Of a stretch of DNA of 33,828 nucleotides, positions 1 through 10,504 are shown in pieces (within the stretch, counting starts at the first letter, position 1; each line of letters begins with the position of its first letter). Origin of the DNA: UBA11400 sp964550435 (GTDB lineage Bacteria > Bacteroidota > Rhodothermia > Balneolales > HLUCCA01). Location: contig CAZJZI010000025.1 of assembly GCA_964550435.1 (NCBI GenBank), positions 1 through 33,828 on the forward strand. Reading direction: 5' to 3'. The notes under the pieces were generated by a model that saw only the letters and a program-made list of their open reading frames with translations, had not been told where the DNA came from and made no database searches. The position numbers and the translations under genes were made by a program.

Positions 1-1658
1 GATGGTTTGAGTAATCTGACCATACCCTTTTTTTCGTCCTTCCCAAAATACACCCATAATTCACTCCCTATCTTGATCGTAATTCCAAAGTCTCCATTGA
101 AAATTCCATGATCATAGTCGTTTTCAGTAACGATGACTGGCCTACCTGCATACCATTCAGTTGCAATATTTTCTGAAAACTGATAATCAAGCAATTTATT
201 GAAATATTCCGCTCCATGCCTTCCTGTCCTGTGTGCAGTTAATACCTGAAACCCATTCAATAGGCTCAACGCATGCTCTGCCTGCTGATCAATCACCTCT
301 CTGATCTCTAGCTCATCCGGAAACAAGATACTACTCAGTATTTCCTGGTATATAGAATTCAATCTATTTTTCAACACATCAGCATAGTTATTCGATAACA
401 TTCTTACAGACATATAGTCCTGCTTGAGTGCTTCCCAGCTAGTAGTCGCTTCACCGTTATTAATTAATTCGGATAAGAATCCAAGACCTGAATCAGATTT
501 GAACCTCCAGGAATGAGTAAGTTTGGTGATCACTTCACCTAAACGTGGACTTTGTCCGCTAAAACCGGCTCTTATAAGATCACCAAATACAGAACCAGCT
601 TCAACACTCGCAAGCTGATCCTTGTCTCCGAGCAGCACAATCCTGCAATCGGCTGTAATAGCCCTTAACAACCTCGAAAACATGACCAAATCTATCATGG
701 ATGCCTCATCCACAATAATCACATTGGCAATAATCGGATTCCCTTCATGATGGATGAATGTGCCAGTGGAGGGATTCCATCCTAAAAGCCGGTGGATTGT
801 TGAGGCATGCTGTGGAATGTTTTGACTGTATTTCACGAAACGTTCGTCCGAATCCAGGACATTTCGAATTGAATTGACCATTCGCGAAGCTGCTTTTCCT
901 GTTGGAGCACATAATGTCACATTCAAATTCGGATTAAACATAAGAATAGAAGCCAGAAACCCGACAATGGTTCGTGTTTTCCCAGTCCCAGGTCCCCCGG
1001 TTATAATACTAAATGGATATTTGTTTGCTGTAATCGCAGCCTGAATCTGTCCGGATGCATGTCCAGACGGGTCGTAAAAAAGATCCTCGACAGTACTTAA
1101 ATAATGATCATCAGAAACTATAAAAGACTTGTACAGGCGGGTTTCAATTGCTTTAAAAATATACCATTCCGACACCCACTGACGACGAAAATATACCCAT
1201 TCTCCGTGCAGAATAAGTGGGGCATTAACAAGGTTCAATTCGGAAGGTTCTTTCTTTTGTGCAACAACATAAAACAATCCGGATTCCAGCAAACGATCAA
1301 AGTCAAAGGCTCCAAATTCCGGAATAGGACTCCACCTTGAAGAATTCGTATCGGTAAGTACGGAGACCTGTGAGTCCATATTATCCTGCTTTCCAGGATA
1401 CTCGTTCTCCCGAAGTCGAGGGAACAAACTTTCAAGTAACTCGGGCAGTACTCTACCCTCGATTTGATGTCTGGATAATGACACCTGATTCAATCGTAGC
1501 GCCACGCAGAGTATGATCGCCAGATCAAAAACGGACTCATTGTCCAACCTGGATTTTGAACCTAAAAAACGAGCCGTATACACATCTGCAGGTTGGACAA
1601 CTGAAGCATATTTTTTTAGCAGATAATCGCCGCGAGAGGTCAATGTGTCCATTTTCAT
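1..1658 (-). CDS. recD: RecD, exonuclease V alpha subunit (helicase), 3' end cut by window edge
   Basis: 5'-to-3' SF1 helicase subunit of the RecBCD helicase-nuclease that resects double-strand breaks. About 552 codons are visible and the reading frame is still open at position 1, so the C-terminal helicase part is missing. Seen: Walker A GGPGTGKT near residue 221, a PTGKAA motif (motif Ia type), Walker B IIVDEASMID, and LLGDKDQLASVEAGSVFGDL, all diagnostic of RecD. The start is the ATG at 1658-1656, which overlaps the recB stop as ATGA and is preceded by a GGAGG Shine-Dalgarno sequence a few bases upstream, so translation is coupled to recB. Third gene of a recC-recB-recD operon. The family call is very secure; only the 3' end is unknown. 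Confidence 0.97.
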   Translation of the reverse strand, partial: MKMDTLTSRGDYLLKKYASVVQPADVYTARFLGSKSRLDNESVFDLAIILCVALRLNQVSLSRHQIEGRVLPELLESLFPRLRENEYPGKQDNMDSQVSVLTDTNSSRWSPIPEFGAFDFDRLLESGLFYVVAQKKEPSELNLVNAPLILHGEWVYFRRQWVSEWYIFKAIETRLYKSFIVSDDHYLSTVEDLFYDPSGHASGQIQAAITANKYPFSIITGGPGTGKTRTIVGFLASILMFNPNLNVTLCAPTGKAASRMVNSIRNVLDSDERFVKYSQNIPQHASTIHRLLGWNPSTGTFIHHEGNPIIANVIIVDEASMIDLVMFSRLLRAITADCRIVLLGDKDQLASVEAGSVFGDLIRAGFSGQSPRLGEVITKLTHSWRFKSDSGLGFLSELINNGEATTSWEALKQDYMSVRMLSNNYADVLKNRLNSIYQEILSSILFPDELEIREVIDQQAEHALSLLNGFQVLTAHRTGRHGAEYFNKLLDYQFSENIATEWYAGRPVIVTENDYDHGIFNGDFGITIKIGSELWVYFGKDEKKGMVRLLKP

Positions 1659-4600
1659 GACACCCCTCCATTTAAGCGAATCTGATCACTATTATTCATA
1701 CTTGCTTTAGCAGATATATCCTCATCGGTTGGTACATTATCTATTAATGCCTTCACAATCTTCCATGATGGTTTGTCATAAAACACCCCAGTGGTGTCTT
1801 TCGGATTGAGTCCCCGCCAGTAAAGGTAAAAGACACCACCAAAGTGTTTTTCATACGAAAATTCATTTATCTGTCTAGACAAATATTTAACTAGTGCTGC
1901 AGTATATAGATGATATTGCATATTATACCCGTTTAAACGAATATCTTGTTCGATTTCATTATGGCCATAATTCTGCAGACTATCACCCAAGTGATTGGAT
2001 TTATAATCTAGTATAAAAAACTTCCCATTCGACTCAAAAACAAGATCAATCAATCCAGTAAGCAAATTAACTGTATTCCAGTTAGATATATTTGCTAAAG
2101 CAGATACTTTCTCGTTTTGTTCTAATCCCTTACGTAATTCACTCACTAAATCCTGTAGTTCAGTAGCAGAGTATGGATACAGAAACTCCATCTCCCGTAA
2201 GGTTTGTGTCCATTGTAAACTGGCCAATTTCAGGGTTTGCATTTCGGGATTCACCTGCTTGAACTTCGGATGTTGCCCTATTGGACTCTCAACAGTATTA
2301 TGGATCAGTTTTAGTACCGTTTCAATGTCAACAGGGTCATTAAATCCATACTTAACACTGAGCTGCTCCACAATTTCTTTCCATATAGATGCATCCTTAA
2401 AATCGATGGTCTCCAGCAGTTCATGCCAGTAGTTACCAGTAATTGCACCTTTCGGAAAACTCAAAATAGCTTGGCGATCCCGTGAGAGTAGAACAACATC
2501 ACTTGACATCCCTGTTGGTTCTACTGTAGCCTCGTCCTGATCCGCATGTTCATCCCGTTGCATCGCATCAAATGTAGATTCATGTCCATATTTGCGCTGG
2601 ATACTTGAGTAACTGGATACAATTCTACCCGGAAACAGTCTTTTTTCATGATTCCGATCAAATTCTCGCGCTTTCAAAGTGTTTTGTCGATTATTTTGCT
2701 CAAAAATCACGGGTCGGTCGATGAAATCACACAACTCATAATTGATACTCTCAGGCAATTGCTGGTTCAGATCTGCGAGAATTGATCCAACCAGATTATT
2801 ATCGTTCCACCCATCCGGAATCGAAAAATTGTCAGTTTTTGAATTTACTATCGACTCTCCAAGGTCATTAAAATCGACCCCATCACTCACTATTCTGGTT
2901 GTTAGGGCTGCATATAACGGTGAAAAATGAAATAACTTCCCTGAAGAATACGGGACGTAGCACCGCTCTTCTGCACGTGTCAACGTCACATACAACAATC
3001 GTATCCTATCTTGTAATGATTCAATTTGAGACTGTGCCTTCCCAAAAACATGCACAAGATTATCGGGATCATACACACGAACATACTCTCCTGAGTTTGA
3101 ATCTTCCACATAGAACACATCCGCTTTACCACGCCAGGGCTTGATCCACAAAAAGGGTACATAAACAACTGGGAACTGTAGTCCTTTACTGCTGTGCATG
3201 GTCATGATATGAACGCGTTCATCGTCACTATCTAGACGCATACTTCGTTCATCGGACTTCTCAGCATCGGCATCACTGCGTTGTGCCAGCAACCAGGAAG
3301 CCAATCCAGACAAGCTTCGACGTTGGGATTCTTCTTCTGAATGTAGGAGCTCTGCGAGGTGGCGTAAATTGGTAAGACTCCGCTCTCCATTTCCTCTTGC
3401 AACCAGGTTTTTCTCTATGCCAAGGCTATCAAATAGGAACCGTAATCCAGCCAGAATACCTTTTTGGGATGAAATTTGTTCTCCAATCCGGAACGTTTCA
3501 GTGTAATGGGACCATTGAATATCATCCTGCTCCACCATATACACCTGCTCGCTCGTTAGCCCCAAAAGTGGTGTAGTAAGAAGTGCTCGTACCTTGCGGG
3601 ATCTTCGTGGGTTCTGTATCACATCAAGCAACAGATTCAAATAGGCAGCCTCTTCGCTCAAAAAAACTGAGGCATCACCCGACTCCACCGCTGGAATTCC
3701 AACTTCAGCCAACATATTCTTGATTCGGCGAGACTGATAATGAGTAGATACCAGGATGGCTAAGTCACCAGGATGAACGAGTCTTGAGCTGCCCGATGAT
3801 TTATCTATAATGGTACTTTCAGCCACTTTTCCAGACAGTATCCTTGAAATTGATGATACTACCCACTTCATTACAGCTAGTTCACGCGGTGCTATGTTAT
3901 CGCTTTTGGCAATTACATCAATAAATCGAAGTGGGACATCCGTCTCGTGTCCTATCTTGATACTGGAAGTCGTTTTATGAGCCGTGGACTCTTTATATAT
4001 CAGTTCGCTGTCTAAAAAACTTCCTTTTCCACTAAATACCGCATTTATTCCCTGAACAAGTGCTTGCGTACTTCTGAAATTCCTCGATAATGTGAAGGTA
4101 TTCTGGGCATCTCTACGTGCTTTAAAATAGGTCTTCAAATCCGCGCCACGGAAACGATAAATCGATTGTTTAGGATCACCGATCATGTACAAAAGCTGGT
4201 TTTCGCGAGTACTCTCGACGTAAATCCGCCTGAATATAGAATATTGTACCTGATCCGTATCCTGAAACTCATCAATCAGAGCTACCTTATACTTGTCGCG
4301 AAGTGCATCTGCCAAAACCGACGCATTTTCTCCGTTTGTGTCCGGGTCCAAAGCACGCTCTGTAAATGCAAGCAAGTCATCGTAAATCAGAACTTGCTGC
4401 TGCTGACGTTTCTGCAGATATGAACGTTTCATACGCTCACAAGACTCACGTAGGATCAGATTTTGGATTGTATCTTTAGCGTAGTGCAGGAAGTCTATCA
4501 GCTCAAAGAATGGGTGGTCTGGAAGGGGTGCGGTATTGTTTTTATGAAGGTCTGTATTCTGTAGAAAACTACTGGTGAACTTTTCTACATGTTTTCCATT

Positions 4601-5473
4601 AACCTTAGATAATGGTGAGTTTAAAAACTCATTTAATGATACTTCCCAAACAGTTCCATTTCTGGTGTAATCATGTTGCCAATGATTAAACTTCACCTCC
4701 ATCCATTGCCTACGGATTTCACCCTGATGCTGATCCCAGGTTTTAATAGCTTCATTCAATAGTTCAATATAATCTCGTATCCATTTCAACGGGTCTATGC
4801 GAGTCCATCTGGATTTTACACGTTCTGTTACTTGATTAAGCAATGAACCCGCATCCATATCTAATTTAACTCCGGTACTTGAAGCGTACGTCCTGAATGA
4901 AGCTTCTAGCTGTGACAGGCTAAGCTTTCCTTTGAGTATGTCCGCCAACCGAGAATCCGGACTCTTGCTGAACCTATGGTTCAACGACCGCCACTCGTCC
5001 TTAATAACCTCCTGTTGAATCACCCGGGAGTCAGGCATGATCTGCATTTCGGTCTCCAGACCCGACTCAAACCTGAAATCTGTCAACACTTGCTTGCAAA
5101 AAGAATGGATCGTGTAAATGGAGGCCTCATCAAATCTACTCTTACAGTTCTCGAGATGTTCCAGAACCTGGTTATCTGAACCATATTTATTTCGACACGC
5201 CTCAAGAAAGACATCCGATTCAGAGTACTCTGAATCACTAAGCGCAATATAAACTTGATTGATTCGCTCGAGCACGCGCTCACGTAGTTCTTGTGCGGCG
5301 GCATCAGTGAATGTAACGACCAGCACCTGGCCTGGCTCCAACTGCTTTTCGATCAACAATCGAATCACGAGTGCCTCGATATTCCAGGTTTTACCAGTTC
5401 CCGCATTGGCTTCTACCAGATGAACTCCACTCAAAGGCGCCTTGAGGACATCAAATTCTTTCATTTCACTCAT
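1655..5473 (-). CDS. recB: RecB, exonuclease V beta subunit (helicase-nuclease)
   Basis: UvrD-like 3'-to-5' helicase with a C-terminal nuclease, the catalytic core of RecBCD. The protein has 1272 residues, slightly longer than E. coli RecB (about 1180). Seen: Walker A ANAGTGKT at residues 22-29, Walker B ALIDEFQDTD, IGDPKQSIYRFRGAD, LSRNFRST, the motif V stretch MTMHSSKGLQFPVVYVP and motif VI LLYVTLTRAEERCY. The C-terminal nuclease has GLIDLVF (D about 1143), LDYKSN (D about 1156, K about 1158) and a downstream QYHLYTAAL, so the nuclease looks active. The start is the ATG at 5473, which overlaps the recC stop (ATGA) and follows a strong AAGGAGG ribosome-binding site. It sits between recC and recD in one operon. 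Confidence 0.98.
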   Translation of the reverse strand: MSEMKEFDVLKAPLSGVHLVEANAGTGKTWNIEALVIRLLIEKQLEPGQVLVVTFTDAAAQELRERVLERINQVYIALSDSEYSESDVFLEACRNKYGSDNQVLEHLENCKSRFDEASIYTIHSFCKQVLTDFRFESGLETEMQIMPDSRVIQQEVIKDEWRSLNHRFSKSPDSRLADILKGKLSLSQLEASFRTYASSTGVKLDMDAGSLLNQVTERVKSRWTRIDPLKWIRDYIELLNEAIKTWDQHQGEIRRQWMEVKFNHWQHDYTRNGTVWEVSLNEFLNSPLSKVNGKHVEKFTSSFLQNTDLHKNNTAPLPDHPFFELIDFLHYAKDTIQNLILRESCERMKRSYLQKRQQQQVLIYDDLLAFTERALDPDTNGENASVLADALRDKYKVALIDEFQDTDQVQYSIFRRIYVESTRENQLLYMIGDPKQSIYRFRGADLKTYFKARRDAQNTFTLSRNFRSTQALVQGINAVFSGKGSFLDSELIYKESTAHKTTSSIKIGHETDVPLRFIDVIAKSDNIAPRELAVMKWVVSSISRILSGKVAESTIIDKSSGSSRLVHPGDLAILVSTHYQSRRIKNMLAEVGIPAVESGDASVFLSEEAAYLNLLLDVIQNPRRSRKVRALLTTPLLGLTSEQVYMVEQDDIQWSHYTETFRIGEQISSQKGILAGLRFLFDSLGIEKNLVARGNGERSLTNLRHLAELLHSEEESQRRSLSGLASWLLAQRSDADAEKSDERSMRLDSDDERVHIMTMHSSKGLQFPVVYVPFLWIKPWRGKADVFYVEDSNSGEYVRVYDPDNLVHVFGKAQSQIESLQDRIRLLYVTLTRAEERCYVPYSSGKLFHFSPLYAALTTRIVSDGVDFNDLGESIVNSKTDNFSIPDGWNDNNLVGSILADLNQQLPESINYELCDFIDRPVIFEQNNRQNTLKAREFDRNHEKRLFPGRIVSSYSSIQRKYGHESTFDAMQRDEHADQDEATVEPTGMSSDVVLLSRDRQAILSFPKGAITGNYWHELLETIDFKDASIWKEIVEQLSVKYGFNDPVDIETVLKLIHNTVESPIGQHPKFKQVNPEMQTLKLASLQWTQTLREMEFLYPYSATELQDLVSELRKGLEQNEKVSALANISNWNTVNLLTGLIDLVFESNGKFFILDYKSNHLGDSLQNYGHNEIEQDIRLNGYNMQYHLYTAALVKYLSRQINEFSYEKHFGGVFYLYWRGLNPKDTTGVFYDKPSWKIVKALIDNVPTDEDISAKASMNNSDQIRLNGGVS

Positions 5474-8400
5474 TTGATCTGATCCTCCTTCATGCGCTTA
5501 TAGATCAATTCAGAATATGCTCTGAACGCATCAATTTGAGTAAATATATTAACATCAATCTCAGTGACACCAACCAGCACTTCAGGACCAACGTCAGATT
5601 CCGCACTCGACACCGAAGTCTCAAGTAAATCTGTGTCCCGCCAGACATGCTTAACCCATTCCGACTTTGCTTCATTCAATGTGTAGTTGAATGTATCATC
5701 AGATCTTAGTGTATCCTGCAGTGTATACAAGCTGGATAAACTATCAGCTCCTTTTGCGACTTTCCCGGTATATTCTTCACACATGGAGGCGTACAACGGC
5801 ATCACATGGGTTTGTCCCATAATGAAAAACCATCCCAGATTACGGACACACATAAGAGCTTCATTACGTTCCATGGAGGCAAATCTGAGCAGTTTAGGAG
5901 TATCATCACGATAAATTACGGTCGTTTCAACAGACTGAACAGTATTCTGAAGTACATGAAGTATCCAGTATTTCAATGCGCGGGATGGTGAAATTTTCCC
6001 TACTTCAACTGCGATATACTGATTCCCGGCATGTGTAGGTAAGACGCCTTTCAGTTTAAAATGCAATCCATGACCCAGGTCGACATCCAAATCAATCTCA
6101 TGAGATGAGAATGGCAACCCTTTTAGTCCGGACACCAAAATTTCAAACTCTCTAATGAGAGCCCTGGATTCATCAATGATCTTAGAAACACGCGACTGTC
6201 CCGCAAGTGCGTCCGGGATCCACCCCATGAGTTCATACCGATACAACAACTTTGAAACCTGGTCATCAACTCTCTCCACAGAGAGCAAACTGCCCGTTGC
6301 TGACCAGCTGTCGACTACGAAGCCAACTATCTCATTGCGCATCTTCCAAGCACTAAGTCTATCGATATCCAAAGGCTCGTCGTCCTCAGTCGGAACTTCC
6401 CCTTCCCGCAAATCTACACCAACCACATCTTTCAACACATATCGACATGGATCAGTGAAGTAGGCCAGAAACTTATCCAATTCAATCTCTTTTTCTTGAT
6501 CCCAGTCTAAAACTTCACCCAGTTCTCCCATACCTGTGAGTTCGACTATACGCGCCGGAGTCAATTCGGGTAGCAGCGTTCCCGTTTCCACTAACCTACC
6601 CGATCCCAGTTCCGCAGCCAACTGTGCGTTGACCTCCGAATAACTGTGCATCTCTCCCGCACTTCTAAAATAGTCAGGATGAAACGGTTGTAAGCGATGA
6701 TGATATTCTGAAGGAACAAAAAACCTCCCTTTAGGAGACAACCGCTTCAAGTGATCCATCATAAACGGGATCATGACAGATGGTGCAATAACTTTGTTAT
6801 CGGTTTGACGCAGACCAGTGTAGGACAAATGCAGGTGCCCGGTCGGGGTCAACAGATAATCCAGGAACAGCTGACGATCCGCCTGACGTCGTACCCGATC
6901 ACCTATTCTCTTGAATTTAGGAATCAAATCAAAGGCAGAGACTGGAGTCCTGCCTGGAAGACTACCATCATTAAGTCCGACCACAGCAATGACTTTAAAC
7001 GGAATCGTATGTAGTGACACCATACCTGTAAAGGTAATCTCGCCTGGATGCCAGCTTCTTCCAAGTCCACCTTTTTGTAGCTGCCCTTTTAAATATGAGT
7101 TAATGATAGGCAATGAAACACCCTCCAAGCGGATCATCTCATCGATTTTTTTCAGCTCGAGCAACTGGGATCGAAGCAAATCGGTCGATTCTTTCCAATT
7201 AGGATCTATACACAAATCGATAATTTGGCCGATGAAATCCACCCAAAAGCCAACTGGTTTGGTAGACTTATAGGCCATTCGAAGTCGATCCAGTGCATCA
7301 AATACCTGCAATACCCTACCCAGGAACTCTGTTTCAGCCTGAGTAATTACACTGGATCCGGAAAGCACTCCATCAAACTCAAAGTCCTGGTCTTCCGAGC
7401 CGATTTTTGCAAGCAATAACCGTTCAAATCCATGTTCCCATGTATGTCGACCATTTAGCTCAAATTCCAAGGTAGAAACATGTGATTTGTCGCTTCCCCA
7501 TCGGATCATCTGATCTTCTATCCATCGATGTAACACCGGACGAAACCGGTGCTCGTCCATGTAACTACCCAAAACTGGGGCCTGACCCATCCAATCCAGC
7601 AGTTCTGTAACCTTGAAACGCGTTCCGGCAAGATGAATCGCCTGTAATATTGCCTCCGATATCAAAGCCCTATCCGACTTGTGCCCCCCGTGGATCCGAA
7701 CCGGCACACGCACTCCATCCTTTCCATCTACCTGAAACACCTCCCTCATGAACGGAGCGTATAAATCCGGGTCCGGCGTCACTACGGCAACCTCATGAGG
7801 ACGTAATTCTGTAGTGTCGAACAAATCCAGAAGCCGGTCACGAAGTACCTCAACCTCTCGATGAGCACTATGACAACGGTGAACCAACACACCTCCAGCC
7901 TTTTCAAGAACGGGCGCCACCGTGCCAACACTCTCTCCCACCCTGCACCTCAGCACCTGTGCCCCACTCCGCCCTGCTATCTCCTCAAACAACTCCCTGA
8001 ATTCAACCTGTTCGCTATTGAGCCCTTTGAAAAAACGATCATTATAGTCATCAGATAGCACATGTTCTGACATATACCAATGCACATCTACCACCTTACT
8101 GCTAATCATCAGCGCCTCGATCAATGCCGGAGGTACCTGTTTTACATTAAATACATGTATAGTGGAAGGTAATGTGCTCTGAACGGCAGCATCCGTCTGA
8201 ATTCTCAGCTTCCATTCTTCCATCAGTCCGGCACGATGCTTCGTTTGCGGCCACCGTTCAATAATTCTATTCCAGAACGAGGGCTGCCAGGCATGCATAT
8301 ATCCAGGTTCTTCTCCATCCATGAACCCGTGTTCACCATGCTCCCAGGCCAATAGCCAATCCGGACGATACATGATATACTGATCGAAAACGTCTACAAT

Positions 8401-8823
8401 CTGTCCGGCCAAGTCCCAACGGATACCCTGCCCTCCACCTCCAATCTGTGTACCCGATGTCCTGCCGTGTATCCACTCAAGTAACACAGTCCAACTCTTT
8501 GGATACACCCCATTAATATCTACTTCACCAAGTAGAGTAAATATCATCCAGCGAAGCGTAGGTTTGTCCAAAAGTGTTGAACGAACTCTCGGATCCATCT
8601 TTTCGAATTGCAGCCTGAAGAATCCCGCCGGCAGCTGAAAGTCCAGGTTTGAAGCTATACCTTCTTGCTCAGCCATATGGACCTGTAACCAGCTTGCAAT
8701 GTCCATATTGGGCACAATAACCGTCTTGGGCTGAAGAACATTGCCCTCAACCGGACGACTGACCTGTTGTTTCCAGGCTCCAAAAAGTGATTTGATATCT
8801 ACAGCCTCATGAACGTATAACAT
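5470..8823 (-). CDS. recC: RecC, exonuclease V gamma subunit
   Basis: Scaffold and Chi-scanning subunit of RecBCD; it has an inactive helicase-like fold and lacks a working Walker A. 1117 residues, close to E. coli RecC (1122). Seen: the family N-terminus with VIVPNMDIASWLQVHMAEQ and a following NLDFQLPAGFFR, a central HSAHREVEVLRDRLLDLFD, and VIAVVGLNDGSLPGRTP, all typical RecC blocks. First gene of the recC-recB-recD operon; its TGA stop overlaps the recB start. The 64-bp gap to hemN upstream holds no clear terminator. The presence of RecBCD rather than AddAB is informative about lineage. Start at 8823 chosen because the N-terminal family block begins within a few residues of it. Confidence 0.96.
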   Translation of the reverse strand: MLYVHEAVDIKSLFGAWKQQVSRPVEGNVLQPKTVIVPNMDIASWLQVHMAEQEGIASNLDFQLPAGFFRLQFEKMDPRVRSTLLDKPTLRWMIFTLLGEVDINGVYPKSWTVLLEWIHGRTSGTQIGGGGQGIRWDLAGQIVDVFDQYIMYRPDWLLAWEHGEHGFMDGEEPGYMHAWQPSFWNRIIERWPQTKHRAGLMEEWKLRIQTDAAVQSTLPSTIHVFNVKQVPPALIEALMISSKVVDVHWYMSEHVLSDDYNDRFFKGLNSEQVEFRELFEEIAGRSGAQVLRCRVGESVGTVAPVLEKAGGVLVHRCHSAHREVEVLRDRLLDLFDTTELRPHEVAVVTPDPDLYAPFMREVFQVDGKDGVRVPVRIHGGHKSDRALISEAILQAIHLAGTRFKVTELLDWMGQAPVLGSYMDEHRFRPVLHRWIEDQMIRWGSDKSHVSTLEFELNGRHTWEHGFERLLLAKIGSEDQDFEFDGVLSGSSVITQAETEFLGRVLQVFDALDRLRMAYKSTKPVGFWVDFIGQIIDLCIDPNWKESTDLLRSQLLELKKIDEMIRLEGVSLPIINSYLKGQLQKGGLGRSWHPGEITFTGMVSLHTIPFKVIAVVGLNDGSLPGRTPVSAFDLIPKFKRIGDRVRRQADRQLFLDYLLTPTGHLHLSYTGLRQTDNKVIAPSVMIPFMMDHLKRLSPKGRFFVPSEYHHRLQPFHPDYFRSAGEMHSYSEVNAQLAAELGSGRLVETGTLLPELTPARIVELTGMGELGEVLDWDQEKEIELDKFLAYFTDPCRYVLKDVVGVDLREGEVPTEDDEPLDIDRLSAWKMRNEIVGFVVDSWSATGSLLSVERVDDQVSKLLYRYELMGWIPDALAGQSRVSKIIDESRALIREFEILVSGLKGLPFSSHEIDLDVDLGHGLHFKLKGVLPTHAGNQYIAVEVGKISPSRALKYWILHVLQNTVQSVETTVIYRDDTPKLLRFASMERNEALMCVRNLGWFFIMGQTHVMPLYASMCEEYTGKVAKGADSLSSLYTLQDTLRSDDTFNYTLNEAKSEWVKHVWRDTDLLETSVSSAESDVGPEVLVGVTEIDVNIFTQIDAFRAYSELIYKRMKEDQIK

Positions 8824-8887
8824 GAGTGCAAAATAGCAGTTTGCCGGCTATGTGCGAAATCAAGTTGACAATAAGTGTCTGAGATAA

Positions 8888-10255
8888 TCAGATGGTTTTT
8901 GAGTAAGCCCTTTGCTTCTGACTTGGTAGCCATGCATCAAAAACCATTGCTATATTTCTCAGGAATAGCCTTCCTTTTTCGGTCACTACTAGACAGCTTT
9001 CATCTACTTTAAGTAGTCCATCGGAGATGAATTCATCAAGTTTTTCGAGTTCATCTCGGAAGTATACTTGAGTACTTATTCCAAATTCAAGATCCATATC
9101 GTGCCAATCGAGGGGTATGCCACACATTAATCGCATAATCACTTCACGTCGAAGAGCATCGTCTGCACTAAGAGTATATGACTTGTAAACTGGTAATTCA
9201 CCCCGGTCAATAGCACCGTAGTACTCTTCCAATGACTTAAAACGCTGCCACATGATCGGACCTGTCTGACTGATGGCCGATACCCCGAATGCCCATGTTT
9301 CTGTCCCGCGTCTGGTGCTATATCCCTGGAAATTCCGTTGAAGGGTGCCTTGATGCAAGGCCTGTGTTAGTTCGTCCTTGGGTTTGGCAAAATGATCCAT
9401 CCCAATGTATTCGTATCCATTTCGCTTCAGATACTCGATTGCATACTCTAGCATTTCCAGTTTCTGGTCCGATGTTGGAAGTAGCTCATCGGGAATCAGT
9501 CGCTGTGAAGGAAATTGATCCGGTAAGTGGGCATAATTATACACGGCCAGTCGATCCGGATCCAATTCCATAACCAGATACAATGTTTTGGCAAAACGAT
9601 CCGGAGTCTGTGCCGGAAGTCCGTAGATGAGATCCATATTTATTGACGAGAATCCAGCTTCGCGCAGCCATTCGACAGCCTGTTGATTCAGTTCAAATGG
9701 TTGAACACGATGAATGGCACGTTGCACATCCTCGTTCATGTCCTGAACACCGATCGAAGCCCGGTTGAATCCGATGCTTCTCAACATTTGAACATGTGCT
9801 TTAGACATGTGACGCGGATCCATTTCAACGCTGCATTCAGCATCCGGTTGAATGTCAAAATATTGCTGAATTAGGAGTTTAAGACGGAGTAATTGCTCAG
9901 GCGACATAAAAGTCGGGGTCCCACCGCCCAGATGTAACTGTGTAACAGCTCTTCCAGCTGGGAGATGAGGATTTGTGAGTTCGAAATCCTTTTCAAGATA
10001 CTCCAGGTATTGATCGGCATCCCGGGAATCTCTTGTTATCACCTTGTTGCACCCACAGTACCAGCACAGTGACCGACAAAATGGTAAATGCACGTAAAGA
10101 GACAATTCCTTGCCTGTATCTGATACCATTCCCAATTCACGATGAAACTGATCCAACTTACTCACAGGTTTAAGTAGTAGTGCCGTTGGATAAGAAGTGT
10201 ATCGGGGTCCGGATGTATTATACTTATGGACCAGATGGTTAAACTCGGATTTCAT
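8888..10255 (-). CDS. hemN: Oxygen-independent coproporphyrinogen III oxidase (radical SAM)
   Basis: Anaerobic decarboxylation of coproporphyrinogen III to protoporphyrinogen IX in haem synthesis. 455 residues, the usual HemN length. Seen: an N-terminal KYNTSGPRYTSYPTA block, characteristic of true HemN rather than the HemW relatives; radical-SAM cysteines C60, C64 and C67 in HLPFCRSLCWYCGCNK; the GGGTPTF glycine motif; and a C-terminal HemN-type domain. An upstream in-frame ATG at 10393 would add 46 residues (MLNVFHGLAF...), but HemN proteins start shortly before the KYN block, so the ATG at 10255 is preferred. No clear Shine-Dalgarno sequence. Divergent from a c-type cytochrome lipoprotein across a 355-bp spacer, which fits shared respiratory or oxygen control (inference). 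Confidence 0.95.
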   Translation of the reverse strand: MKSEFNHLVHKYNTSGPRYTSYPTALLLKPVSKLDQFHRELGMVSDTGKELSLYVHLPFCRSLCWYCGCNKVITRDSRDADQYLEYLEKDFELTNPHLPAGRAVTQLHLGGGTPTFMSPEQLLRLKLLIQQYFDIQPDAECSVEMDPRHMSKAHVQMLRSIGFNRASIGVQDMNEDVQRAIHRVQPFELNQQAVEWLREAGFSSINMDLIYGLPAQTPDRFAKTLYLVMELDPDRLAVYNYAHLPDQFPSQRLIPDELLPTSDQKLEMLEYAIEYLKRNGYEYIGMDHFAKPKDELTQALHQGTLQRNFQGYSTRRGTETWAFGVSAISQTGPIMWQRFKSLEEYYGAIDRGELPVYKSYTLSADDALRREVIMRLMCGIPLDWHDMDLEFGISTQVYFRDELEKLDEFISDGLLKVDESCLVVTEKGRLFLRNIAMVFDAWLPSQKQRAYSKTI

Positions 10256-10340
10256 GGTGTTAGATTCGTTGAAAATGACTTTATGTGGACATACGTGTCG
10301 TCTTGAAACGACCGCATACAAAAAATAGCCACAACTGCCC

Positions 10341-10354
10341 TCAATCAAAATCAA
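10341..10354. promoter_or_regulatory. Possible Fnr/Crp-family operator upstream of hemN
   Basis: TCAATCAAAATCAA matches the TTGAT-N4-ATCAA Fnr consensus at 8 of 10 specified positions, with one half-site perfect. It lies about 85-100 bp upstream of the hemN start, in the spacer shared with a cytochrome gene. Fnr control of hemN is known in other bacteria; here it is only inferred from one imperfect site. Confidence 0.22.
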
Positions 10355-10483
10355 TGGACCCACAAATGCCAATCCATGAAAAACATTCAACAAAAGATGT
10401 CAAGCGGCGAGCCGAGAAAGACACGCATCGAGCTATGCTCTTTACAGGAGATTTGCGCTTAGTACGGATGATTATGTCTACGC

Positions 10484-10504
10484 CACTCCCTATTCCCTAT
10501 TCTT
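10484..10504. repeat. Short remnant of heptanucleotide array (3 units)
   Basis: Three consecutive in-register 7-mers: CACTCCC, TATTCCC and TATTCTT. They belong to the same YAYTNCC class as the long array at 21034-21173 and the inverted one at 22024-22072. They sit about 105 bp before the cytochrome start. Probably a decayed or short copy of the same intergenic repeat. Confidence 0.5.

Noticed and set aside
10256..10393. 46-residue N-terminal extension of HemN from an upstream ATG
   Set aside because: The HemN family begins just before the KYNTSGPRYTSYPTA block; the extension is unlike family N-termini and covers the probable regulatory region.
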